A stretch of 64,000 bases of DNA, from contig NZ_CP108484.1 of the NCBI RefSeq assembly GCF_036226505.1, positions 3,782,001 through 3,846,000 of the forward strand. Direction: 5' to 3'. Each line of letters opens with the position of its first letter. Position 1 is the stretch's first letter. A model generated the notes under the pieces. That model worked only from the letters and a program-made list of their open reading frames with translations, was not told the DNA's origin and ran no database searches. The translations under genes and the position numbers were made by a program. This DNA is from Kitasatospora sp. NBC_01246 (lineage in GTDB: Bacteria; Actinomycetota; Actinomycetes; Streptomycetales; Streptomycetaceae). This document shows, in pieces, positions 37,359 through 45,072 of this stretch.

Positions 37359-38069
37359 ATGGCAGAGATCATCGGAGTGATCGAGCAGCTCTGGCGCTAC
37401 CCCGTGAAGTCCACCGGCGGCGAGCGGCTCGACTCCGTCGAGCTGGACGAGCGCGGCCTGGCCGGCGACCGCCTCTACGCGGTGCGCGACGGCGCCGGGA
37501 AGCTGGGCTCCGGCAAGAACACCCGGCGCTTCCGCCGGATGGACGGCCTGCTGCGGCTCTCCTCCCGGCTCGGCCGCCGGCTCGACGGCCCCGAGCTGTT
37601 CGACCCGTTGGGCCGGCCGGTCGCCGATCCCACCACCTTCCTGCGCGCCTACCTCCAGCGCCCGGACGTCGCGCTCGCCCGCGAGGACGCCGTCTCGCAC
37701 TTCGACCAGCTGCCGGTCAGCGTGCTCACCACCGCGACCCTGGACTGGGTCTGCGGGGCCGCGCCCTCCGTCGTCGTGGACGTGCGGCGGTTCCGGCCCA
37801 ACATCCTGCTGCGGACACCGCCCGGCACCCCGCCGTTCGTCGAGGACGGCTGGTTCGGCCGCGAGGGCGGCGCCGGCACCGGTGCCCGGCTCTCCTTCGT
37901 CCGGGCCAGCGAGCGCTGCGCCATGACCACCGTCGCCCAGCCCGGCCTGCCGCACGCCCCGGAGATCCTCAAGGCCATCGTCCAGGCCCACGACGGCCGG
38001 CTGGACGCCCTCGCCGAGGTGGTGGCTCCCGGGCGCCTCAGCGTCGGTGACGAACTGTCACTCGGCTGA
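37359..38069 (+). CDS. MOSC domain protein (MOSC_N + MOSC)
   Basis: 236 aa. The N-terminal beta-barrel domain starts with IEQLWRYPVKSTGGERL, and the C-terminal MOSC domain has the conserved cysteine in RASERCAMTTVAQPG. MOSC proteins act as molybdenum-cofactor sulfur carriers or as amidoxime reductase-like (mARC, YcbX) enzymes. The two-domain form matches the YcbX/YiiM-type group. An operator resembling a DasR site sits just upstream, which is unexpected for this family. Confidence 0.88.
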   Translation: MAEIIGVIEQLWRYPVKSTGGERLDSVELDERGLAGDRLYAVRDGAGKLGSGKNTRRFRRMDGLLRLSSRLGRRLDGPELFDPLGRPVADPTTFLRAYLQRPDVALAREDAVSHFDQLPVSVLTTATLDWVCGAAPSVVVDVRRFRPNILLRTPPGTPPFVEDGWFGREGGAGTGARLSFVRASERCAMTTVAQPGLPHAPEILKAIVQAHDGRLDALAEVVAPGRLSVGDELSLG

Positions 38070-38084
38070 GTCGGGCCGCTCCCG

Positions 38085-38477
38085 TCAGGCCTGCGGGCCA
38101 CTCCCGGAGGCGGCCGGGAGCAGGCAGAACGGGTGGCCGGCGGGATCGGCGTAGATCCTCCAGGCACCGCCGTCGCCCAGCCGGGTGGCGCCGAGGGCGA
38201 GGACCTCCCGCTCGGCCCGGTCGAGGTCCGGCACGTCGATGTCCAGGTGCGCCTGCTGCGGGTGGGCCGGGTCGGGCCAGCGCGGCGGCCGGTGGTCGGC
38301 CACGCCCTGGAAGCAGAGCACCGGGCCGCCCCCGACGTGCAGGGTCGACCACGCGCCGTCCAGCGACCACCGGGGGTCCGGCCGGTCCACCTCGCCGCCG
38401 AGCAGGGCCGCGTAGAACCGGGCCAGCACGGCCGGCTCCGGGCAGTCGAGGACGATGCACTGCAGTGTGCCGATCAC
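38085..38477 (-). CDS. VOC/glyoxalase-fold protein
   Basis: 130 aa, two beta-alpha-beta-beta-beta units of the vicinal oxygen chelate fold. The typical opening LQCIVLDCPEPAVLARFYAALLG and the ending WRIYADPAGHPFCLLP are present, with a HLDIDVPDLDRA segment between. This subgroup is common in actinobacteria and often has no known substrate; several act as resistance or dioxygenase-like proteins. GTG 38477 was chosen because upstream sequence shows no similarity. It is convergent with the MOSC gene. Confidence 0.85.
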   Translation of the reverse strand: MIGTLQCIVLDCPEPAVLARFYAALLGGEVDRPDPRWSLDGAWSTLHVGGGPVLCFQGVADHRPPRWPDPAHPQQAHLDIDVPDLDRAEREVLALGATRLGDGGAWRIYADPAGHPFCLLPAASGSGPQA

Positions 38478-38648
38478 GGCGCTCCCTGGTGGCGGACGGG
38501 CGGTTCGCCGCCATTGTCCTCCGCGGGCCGGAGGGTGGGACTCACTCCTGCGAGTGAACGTCCCGGCCGGGCCCCGGGATCTGTAGCAGGCTCGTCCGCG
38601 CGGCTGGCGCGCCGTCAGCCACGCGGCGACGAACCCTCGGAGAGCCCC

Positions 38649-39047
38649 ATGACGAACATTCCGACCGACCGGAAGTACTCCAGGGACCACGAGTGGGTGC
38701 GGTCCCTGGGCAACGGCCGGCTGCGGATCGGCATCACGGACCATGCCCAGAGGCAGCTCGGCGACATCGTCTTCGTCGAACTGCCCAAGCAGGGCGACGT
38801 GTTCGAGAGCGGCGAGCCGTTCGGCAGCGTGGAGTCCGTGAAGTCGGTGAGCGAGCTCTACACGGCGCTGGGCGGCACGGTGAGCGTCGTGAACGAGGAA
38901 CTGAACGACTCCCCCGAGCTGCTCAACGAGGACCCGTACGAGGAGGGCTGGATCATCGAGGTCACCCCGGCGGCGGGCAGCGGCCCGGAGGGCCTGCTGA
39001 CCGCGGCCGAGTACCAGGACTACATCACGTCCGAGACGGCCGAGTAG
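38649..39047 (+). CDS. gcvH: Glycine cleavage system H protein
   Basis: Lipoyl carrier of the glycine cleavage system, 132 aa. The lipoyl-lysine is Lys65 in ESVKSVSEL, with HEWVR near the start and the NDSPELLNEDPYEEGW ending of the family. The partners gcvT and gcvP are not in this window. No glycine riboswitch is seen upstream. GGAGAG lies just before the ATG at 38649. Confidence 0.95.
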   Translation: MTNIPTDRKYSRDHEWVRSLGNGRLRIGITDHAQRQLGDIVFVELPKQGDVFESGEPFGSVESVKSVSELYTALGGTVSVVNEELNDSPELLNEDPYEEGWIIEVTPAAGSGPEGLLTAAEYQDYITSETAE

Positions 39048-39078
39048 CCGCCGTCCGGCCCCGGGGCACGGCGGCGGG

Positions 39079-39966
39079 CTACCCGGCCGACCGCCGGCTC
39101 TCGGCGGCCACCGCGTCGACCAGGCGTGCCAGCCCCTGCGGGGCGCTCCGCAGGAACAGGTTCGGCTCGATCAGCTCCAGTTCCATCACCACCGGCTCGC
39201 GGGCGTCGTTCAGCGCCAGGTCCACCCGCGCGAACAGCAGGGCCTCCGGGGCCGGGACGGCCGCCAACGCCGCTCGGGCGGTGCGCAGTTCCGCCTCGGT
39301 CGGCAGGTACGGGGTGACGCCGGGGTGGGGCATCCGGTCGTTGTCGATCACCCCGGGCTCGGTCAGCACGGGCCCCTTGCGGATCGCGTGGCTGAAGGCT
39401 CCCGCGATGAAGACCAGCGCGCGTTCCCCCTCCTCCACCAGCGGCAGGTACGGCTGCACCATCACCGTCCGCCCCCGCTCCAGCAGCATCCGGGCGTGGC
39501 GGAGCGCGTCGGCGGCCCGGCCGGGCTCGTAGCGGGCGGTGTCCTGCGCCCCGGCCGAGACGGCGGGCTTGACCACCACCCCCGGGGCCAGGTCGAAGTC
39601 CGCCTCGTCGCAGCGGTCGCCGGGGACGACGAACCGTGTCGGCACGGCCGGGACGCCGCGCTCGGCGAGCACCGACAGATAGCGCTTGTCGCTGTTCCAG
39701 CGCACCACCGGGGCCGGGTTGTGCAGCCGGGTGACGCGGGCCGTCGTGTCGGCCCAGGCCAGGAACTCGTCGAGGCGTTCCGCGTAGTCCCAGGTCGACC
39801 GGACCACCGCCAGGTCGAACTCCCCCCACCCCGGGGCGGCCGCGTCCCAGGGCACCACCTCGGCCGCCAGGCCGCCCGCCCGCAAGGCGTCCACGATCAG
39901 GGGCAGGTCGGCGTCGTACTCCGCGGCGGCGGTGGCGGTGACGACCGCGATCCTGGCAGTACCCAT
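39079..39966 (-). CDS. ATP-grasp domain protein
   Basis: 295 aa. The N-terminal part (VVTATAAAEYDADLPLIVDAL, then VRSTWDYAERLDEFLAW) and the ATP-grasp core with VVVKPAVSAGAQDTARY, MVQPYLPLVEEGERALVF and the metal-binding VVMELELIEPNLFL place it in a group related to the cycloserine ligase DcsG and glutathione-synthetase-like enzymes. It probably joins a carboxylate to an amine using ATP. The substrate is unknown and no biosynthetic partner gene is adjacent. Confidence 0.85.
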   Translation of the reverse strand: MGTARIAVVTATAAAEYDADLPLIVDALRAGGLAAEVVPWDAAAPGWGEFDLAVVRSTWDYAERLDEFLAWADTTARVTRLHNPAPVVRWNSDKRYLSVLAERGVPAVPTRFVVPGDRCDEADFDLAPGVVVKPAVSAGAQDTARYEPGRAADALRHARMLLERGRTVMVQPYLPLVEEGERALVFIAGAFSHAIRKGPVLTEPGVIDNDRMPHPGVTPYLPTEAELRTARAALAAVPAPEALLFARVDLALNDAREPVVMELELIEPNLFLRSAPQGLARLVDAVAAESRRSAG

Positions 39967-40071
39967 GCGTGCTCTCCCGTCCGACCGGTCGACGATCTTC
40001 CGAGTCTAGGGAGCGGCGAGGCGGCGGTCCGCGAGCCGGCCTACGGACGGACACCCGGTCGACGCCACCCC

Positions 40072-40083
40072 TACTCTCGGGGC
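40072..40083 (+). promoter_or_regulatory. Leaderless-type -10 of the GNAT gene
   Basis: TACTCT at 40072-40077 is followed by six bases and then ATG 40084; there is no ribosome binding site. Confidence 0.45.
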
Positions 40084-40578
40084 ATGACGACGAGACTGGA
40101 GCGACTGCGGGCCGACCACGCGCCGGCCCTGCTGGCCTTCGAGCGGGAGAACCGGGAGTACTTCGCCCGCTCCGTCCCCGACCGCGGGGACGACTACTTC
40201 GCGGCGTTCGCCGACCGGCACCGCGCGCTGCTCGCCGAACAGGACACCGGGGCCTGCCACTTCCACCTCCTGGTCGACGAGCGCGGCGAGCTGCTCGGCC
40301 GGGTCAACCTGGTGGACGTGGCGGCCGGGAGCGCCGAACTCGGCTACCGGATCGGCGAGCGCGCCGCCGGCCGGGGCGCGGCGACGGCGGGCGTCGAGGA
40401 GGTGTGCCGCCTGGCCGCCGCGGAGTACGGCCTGACCGGACTCACCGCCGTCACCACGCTCGACAACCCGGCGTCCAGGGCGGTGCTGCGGCGGACCGGG
40501 TTCACCGTGACCGGGGAGACCGTCGTCGACAGCCGCCCCGGTCTGCGCTACCGGCGCGGCCTCGACGCCCCACGGTAG
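40084..40578 (+). CDS. GNAT family N-acetyltransferase (RimJ-like)
   Basis: 164 aa. The acetyl-CoA loop region ELGYRIGERAAGRGAATAGV (Q/RxxGxG/A type) and the final RTGFTVTGETVV segment are typical of the RimJ/RimL-like branch. It may modify a ribosomal protein N-terminus, an antibiotic or a small amine. There is an odd run of acidic and aromatic residues near 25-45 (ENREYFARSVPD). The start follows from the upstream -10 element. Confidence 0.85.
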   Translation: MTTRLERLRADHAPALLAFERENREYFARSVPDRGDDYFAAFADRHRALLAEQDTGACHFHLLVDERGELLGRVNLVDVAAGSAELGYRIGERAAGRGAATAGVEEVCRLAAAEYGLTGLTAVTTLDNPASRAVLRRTGFTVTGETVVDSRPGLRYRRGLDAPR

Positions 40579-40588
40579 CGGCGGCTCC

Positions 40589-41209
40589 TCAGCCGAGCGT
40601 GCGGGTGCGCTCCAGGACGGCGGCCGGGGCCTTGGCCACCGAGCCGGTGTCGAACGGGGGTTGCGGGTCGTACTCGGTGTAGAGCTGGATGGCCTGGGCG
40701 GTGAGGTCGTCGGTGAGCAGGGCGGCGAGCCGCAGGGCCATGTCGATGCCGGCGGAGACCCCGGCCGAGGTGATGATCCGGTCGTGGCGGACGACCCGCT
40801 CGGCGGTGTAGGTGGCGCCATGGGCCTCCAGCTCGGCGACCGCCGCCCAGTGGGTGGTGGCGGTGAGGCCCTTGAGCAGCCCGGCCGCGCCGAGCACCAG
40901 CGCGCCGGTGCAGACCGAGGTGGTGAACCCGCTGTCCCCGTGCACCGCCCGGACCCAGTCCAGGAAGTCCTCGTCGGCGACCAGCGCCCGGGCCCCGGCG
41001 CCGCCGGGGACGAGCAGCACGTCGCAGGACCCGATCTCCGAGTACCGGGTGGGGACGTCGACCGTCAGCGCCCCCAGCGCATCGGTGACCCGCCCCGGCT
41101 CGGGCGCGACGAAGCGCACCTCGGCGCCCGGGACACGGCCGAGGACCTCGTACGGCCCGATCGCGTCGAGCGGCTCGAAACGGTCGAAGAGCGGGATCAC
41201 GATGTCCAT
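40589..41209 (-). CDS. DJ-1/PfpI family protein (isonitrile hydratase-like)
   Basis: 206 aa, glutamine amidotransferase-like fold. The nucleophilic elbow Cys100 in TTSVCTGALVLGAAGLL, followed by THWAAVAELEAHGA and DRIITSAGVSAGIDMAL, is the pattern of the isonitrile hydratase/AraC-N-terminal subgroup. No AraC DNA-binding domain is attached. It may act on isonitriles or as a sensor; the context gives no clue. It is convergent with the acetyltransferase gene, with ten bases between them. Confidence 0.85.
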   Translation of the reverse strand: MDIVIPLFDRFEPLDAIGPYEVLGRVPGAEVRFVAPEPGRVTDALGALTVDVPTRYSEIGSCDVLLVPGGAGARALVADEDFLDWVRAVHGDSGFTTSVCTGALVLGAAGLLKGLTATTHWAAVAELEAHGATYTAERVVRHDRIITSAGVSAGIDMALRLAALLTDDLTAQAIQLYTEYDPQPPFDTGSVAKAPAAVLERTRTLG

Positions 41210-41494
41210 GGGCGCAGCGTAACGGCGGCCCCGCCCGGGCCGGTCGGCCGCGCGGCCGGGTTCACGGGATGGAGTGATCGTGCGGCCGCGGGGGAATACC
41301 GGGGGCCGTCAGCGCAGCGCGTCGAGCCCGGCCCCGACGGCGGCCCGGAGGCCGTCCTGCGCCGGGCCGAGCGCGTACCGGGCACCCCTGTGACGCGGGT
41401 CACTCCGGCGGACCGATGAGTTCGGCGGTCCGCTCCGGTCCAACTCTCGTAAGCACCGCGCGAAGGCGACCGAACACCCCGACAGGAGACTCCC

Positions 41495-41707
41495 GTGACC
41501 GCGTCCGTGAAGGGCCCCGCCAGCTACTTCCCGTCGATCGAGAAGACGTACGGCCGGCCGGTCGCGCACTGGAAGGAGCTGATCCGCTCCTCGCCGCTGA
41601 CCAGGCACGGCGAACTGGTCGGCTGGCTCAAGTCCGAGCACGGACTGGGCCACGGCCACGCCAACGCCCTGGTGAAGCACACCCTCGACGAGGACGCCGG
41701 CCGGTAG
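41495..41707 (+). CDS. DUF4287-like small protein
   Basis: 70 aa, cytoplasmic, start GTG with AGGAG nine bases upstream. Seen: the conserved SIEKTYGRPVAHWKELI and HGELVGWLKSEHGLGHGHAN segments that define DUF4287. Function unknown; relatives are sometimes linked to DUF5655 transport-associated proteins. The upstream 285 bp (41210-41494) hold no other gene. Confidence 0.85.
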   Translation: MTASVKGPASYFPSIEKTYGRPVAHWKELIRSSPLTRHGELVGWLKSEHGLGHGHANALVKHTLDEDAGR

Positions 41708-41719
41708 CACGGGCCGAGG

Positions 41720-41749
41720 CCCGGCCGGGGCGTCCGGGCCCCGGCCGGG
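41720..41749. terminator. Bidirectional hairpin terminator
   Basis: Perfect 12-bp arms (CCCGGCCGGGGC and its complement) with a 6-base loop between the convergent DUF4287-like gene and mqnP. Confidence 0.7.
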
Positions 41750-41765
41750 TACGAGCGGATCCGGG

Positions 41766-42671
41766 TCAGGTGCCCAGACCGCGCAGGAGCAGGTCCACCA
41801 GGGCGAAGAAGAACAGCGAGATGCCGACGAAGCCGTTGGTCTGGAAGAACGCCCGGTTCAGCTTCGACAGGTCGTGGGGCTTCACGATGGTGTGCTCGTA
41901 GACGAACGCCCCGGCCACCACGAGCAGGCCGACCCAGAACGCCGGACCGGCGTCGGTCAGCACGGCGTACCAGCCGAGCAGCAGCGTGGTCAGCACGTGA
42001 CAGGCGCGGGCGCCGCGGATCGCCGCCGGGACGCCGAAGCGCGCCGGCACCGAACGCACGCCCCCCGAGCGGTCGGAGGCGACGTCCTGGCAGGCGTAGA
42101 TCAGGTCGAAGCCGCCGATCCAGATGCCCACCGCCACGCCGAGCACGACCGCGTCCCAGGACCAGGAGCCGGTGACGGCGAGCCAGGCGCCGACCGGGCC
42201 CATCGCCTGGGCCAGGCCGAGGATCGCCTGCGGGAAGTCGGTGAACCGCTTGCCGTACGGGTAGACCACCATCGGCACGACGGCGACCGGCGCCAGCGCC
42301 AGGCAGAGCGGGTTGAGCAGCGCGGCGGCGCCGAGGAAGACCACCAGCGCGACCGCCGAGCCGATGTACGCCGTCTTCACCGACACCGCGCCGGTGACCA
42401 GTTCGCGCCCGGCGGTGCGCGGGTTGCGGGCGTCGATCTCGCGGTCGATGATCCGGTTGGCGGCCATCGCGAAGGTCCGCAGTCCGACCATGCAGACCGT
42501 GACGATGAACAGTTCGGCCCAGTGCACCCGCTCGTCGGCGAGGAACATGGCCGTCAGCGCGGCGATGTAGGCGAAGGGCAGGGCGAAGACCGAGTGCTCG
42601 ATCATCACCAGCCGCAGGAACGCCTTGACCTTGCCGGGCGGGACGTCGGGGAGGGCGGCGGCGGTACTCAT
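41766..42671 (-). CDS. mqnP: UbiA-like menaquinone prenyltransferase
   Basis: Membrane prenyltransferase of the futalosine menaquinone route, 301 aa, about nine helices. The first Asp-rich motif is in ANRIIDREIDARNPRTA, and the second is in IYACQDVASDRSGGVRSVP. It attaches the polyprenyl chain to the naphthoate ring. It starts at the end of the UbiD-type decarboxylase gene (one-base overlap), so the two are co-translated. Confidence 0.93.
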   Translation of the reverse strand: MSTAAALPDVPPGKVKAFLRLVMIEHSVFALPFAYIAALTAMFLADERVHWAELFIVTVCMVGLRTFAMAANRIIDREIDARNPRTAGRELVTGAVSVKTAYIGSAVALVVFLGAAALLNPLCLALAPVAVVPMVVYPYGKRFTDFPQAILGLAQAMGPVGAWLAVTGSWSWDAVVLGVAVGIWIGGFDLIYACQDVASDRSGGVRSVPARFGVPAAIRGARACHVLTTLLLGWYAVLTDAGPAFWVGLLVVAGAFVYEHTIVKPHDLSKLNRAFFQTNGFVGISLFFFALVDLLLRGLGT

Positions 42672-44122
42672 CAGAGCCCGTACTCCTTCCAGCGGCGGTC
42701 CACCAGGGCGGCGGTGGCCGGGTCGGAGGAGACCATCTCCGGCCAGCCGCCGTCGCGCGTGTAGCCCTCCTCGGGCAGCTTCCGGGTCGCGTCGATACCG
42801 GCCTTGCCGCCCCAGAACTGCTGGTAGGAGGCGTGGTCGAGGTGGTCGACCGGGCCCTCCACGACGGTGAGGTCCCGGCTGTAGTCGACGTTGCCGAAGG
42901 CCCGCCAGGCGACTTCCTGGTAGTCGTGCACGTCGCAGTCGGAGTCCACCACGATGATCAGCTTGGTCAGCGACATCATGTGGGCGCCCCAGATGGCGTG
43001 CATCGTCTTCTGGGCGTGCTTGGGGTACTTCTTGTCGATCGAGACGATCACGCAGTTGTGGAAGCCGCCGGCCTCGGGCAGGTCGTAGTCGACGATGTCC
43101 GGGATGATGATCTTCAGCAGCGGCAGGAAGAACCGCTCGGTGAACTTGCCCAGCGGGCCGTCCTCGGTCGGCGGCCGGCCCACCACGATGGACTGCAGGA
43201 TCGGCCGGCGGCGCATCGTCACGCAGTCGATCGTCAGCGCCGGGAAGGGCTCCTGCGGCGTGTAGAAGCCGGTGTGGTCGCCGAACGGACCCTCGGGCAG
43301 CATCTCGCCGGGCTCCAGCCAGCCCTCCAGCACCACCTCGGCGTCGGCCGGGACCTGCAGCGGGACGGTCTTGCAGTCGACCATCCGCACCCGCTCCCCC
43401 GCCACGAAACCGGCGAACAGGTACTCGTCGATGTCACCGGGCAGCGGCGCGGTGGCGGCGTAGGTGACGGCCGGCGGGCAGCCGAAGGCGATCGCGACCG
43501 GCAGCCGCTCGCCGCGCTTCGCGGCCACCGCGTAGTGGTTGCGGCTGTCCTTGTGGATCTGCCAGTGCATGCCGATGGTCCGCCGGTCGTGCCGCTGGAG
43601 CCGGTAGAGGCCCAGGTTGCGCACGCCGCTGTCCGGGTCCTTGGTGTGGGTCAGGCCCAGGTTGAAGAAGGAGCCGCCGTCCAGCGGCCAGGTGAACAGG
43701 GCCGGCAGGGCGTCCAGGTCGACGTCGTCGCCGGTGAGCACGACCTCCTGGACCGGGGCGTCCTTGACGTTCTTCGGCGGCACGTGGGCCATCGAGGCGA
43801 GCTTGCCGAAGGCGTCCCGGAAGCCGGTGAAGCCCTGCGGCAGCTCCGGCTTGAGCAGCCCCGCGATCTTCTCGGCGATGTCCTCGGGCCCCTTGAGGCC
43901 GAGCGACTTGGCGAGCCGGGCCTCGGTGCCGAAGACGTTCATCGCCAGTGGCATCGACGAGCCCTTGACGTTCTCGAACAGCAGGGCCGGGCCCTTGGCC
44001 TTCTGCACCCGGTCGACGATCTCGCCGATCTCCAGATGGGGGTCCACCTCGGCCTTGATGCGCTTGAGATCGCCCTCGCGGTCGAGGGCCCGCAGAAACG
44101 AGCGGAGATCGTCGTATGCCAT
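42671..44122 (-). CDS. UbiD family menaquinone biosynthesis decarboxylase
   Basis: Prenyl-FMN-dependent decarboxylase, 483 aa, full length. It has the KGPALLFENVKGSSMPLAMN start of the UbiD fold, the GDHTGFYTPQEPFPALTI segment carrying the conserved Glu, and DVHDYQEVAWRAFGN with the second acid cluster. It removes the carboxylate of the naphthoate ring late in the futalosine pathway (often called MqnL). The matching UbiX-type gene is 6 kb away. It is the first gene of the pair with mqnP. Confidence 0.92.
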   Translation of the reverse strand: MAYDDLRSFLRALDREGDLKRIKAEVDPHLEIGEIVDRVQKAKGPALLFENVKGSSMPLAMNVFGTEARLAKSLGLKGPEDIAEKIAGLLKPELPQGFTGFRDAFGKLASMAHVPPKNVKDAPVQEVVLTGDDVDLDALPALFTWPLDGGSFFNLGLTHTKDPDSGVRNLGLYRLQRHDRRTIGMHWQIHKDSRNHYAVAAKRGERLPVAIAFGCPPAVTYAATAPLPGDIDEYLFAGFVAGERVRMVDCKTVPLQVPADAEVVLEGWLEPGEMLPEGPFGDHTGFYTPQEPFPALTIDCVTMRRRPILQSIVVGRPPTEDGPLGKFTERFFLPLLKIIIPDIVDYDLPEAGGFHNCVIVSIDKKYPKHAQKTMHAIWGAHMMSLTKLIIVVDSDCDVHDYQEVAWRAFGNVDYSRDLTVVEGPVDHLDHASYQQFWGGKAGIDATRKLPEEGYTRDGGWPEMVSSDPATAALVDRRWKEYGL

Positions 44123-44235
44123 GCCAGCCAGTATCCGCCACCCGATAGCCTGGCTCGGTCAAGGGCCCCCGTGAAGCCGTCCACCGCTTCCGGGCCGCCC
44201 GCCGCAAACCGCCGTCGCCGGGGGAGATCGCCGCC

Positions 44236-44631
44236 GTGCTGAGGATCCTGACCTTCGTACTCCCGCTCGCCCTCTGGGTGTGGGCGTTCATCGACTGCCT
44301 GACCACGCCCGAGGACGAGGTGAAGCACCTGCCCAAGGTGGTCTGGGTGATCATCGTGCTGCTCTTCCCGCTGGTCGGCTCGATCGCCTGGCTGGTGGCC
44401 GGCAAGCGGCGCGGCGCGGCGGTGACCGGCGGCCCCGGCGGCTCCCCGGAGTACGAGCGCCCGCGCGGCGGCCGGCCGCTCGCGCCGGACGACGACCCCG
44501 AGTTCCTCGCCTCGTTGAAGAAGGACGACAAGAAGCACGAGGACATGCTCAAGCAGTGGGAGGCCGATCTGCGCCGCCGCGAGGAGGAGCTGCGCGGCAA
44601 GGACGAGCCGGAGGACGGCCGGAAGAGCTGA
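44236..44631 (+). CDS. PLDc_N (phospholipase D N-terminal) membrane protein
   Basis: 131 aa. Two hydrophobic helices (about 3-22 and 36-56) with FIDCLTTPEDEVKHLPKVVWV between them are the PLDc_N hallmark. The C-terminal 70 residues are charged (EEELRGKDEPED) and probably cytoplasmic, helical. No phospholipase domain is present. The start is GTG with GGGGAG upstream. Function unknown; in actinobacteria it often sits next to the mqn genes. Confidence 0.85.
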   Translation: MLRILTFVLPLALWVWAFIDCLTTPEDEVKHLPKVVWVIIVLLFPLVGSIAWLVAGKRRGAAVTGGPGGSPEYERPRGGRPLAPDDDPEFLASLKKDDKKHEDMLKQWEADLRRREEELRGKDEPEDGRKS

Positions 44632-45072
44632 CCCGGCTACCCCGGACAGCCCAGCCGGACCGGTTCCGGGTGGGCTGCGGTGTTTTTGGCGCATCCCTAC
44701 GAGTGGCGGACGCGCCGACCCGCTGCGCCGCGCCCGCCGCGACCGCCCGGCGGCCGTCGGCGGCCCCCTGCGGAGCGCCCCGCCCGGCCCCTTGGCGCAC
44801 GCCCCTGACCTGCACGTTCCCTCATGTTCAGATCATCTTCCGGAAGCCGTGACGACGGCTTCGGGTAATCGAACGGACACCTACCGTACGCAGTCCCACC
44901 GACCGGTTTCTGTGCAGCCCTGACATCTAAACGGACCCGACCTTGTACGGAATCGACGCCGAAACCAGCGTGCGGCCCCTCGTACAGTCATAAGTGAAGA
45001 AAGTGATTCGCAGCCGGGGGCACAGCAGACGTTGGCTGTCGGACAGTTCCCTCACCCTTGGAGTGGTTCGAG
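44632..45072. other. Intergenic region upstream of the carboxylase beta gene
   Basis: About 440 bp with no convincing gene. It contains a hairpin at 44840-44865 (arms CCGGAAGCCGT and its near complement, 4-base loop), likely a terminator for the PLDc_N gene, and an AT-richer part (44880-45020) that probably holds the carboxylase promoter, with CATAAG at 44989-44994 as one possible -10. Confidence 0.5.

Noticed and set aside
38478..38648. A glycine riboswitch upstream of gcvH
   Set aside because: The 171-bp gap lacks the tandem aptamer layout; it looks like an ordinary divergent promoter region.
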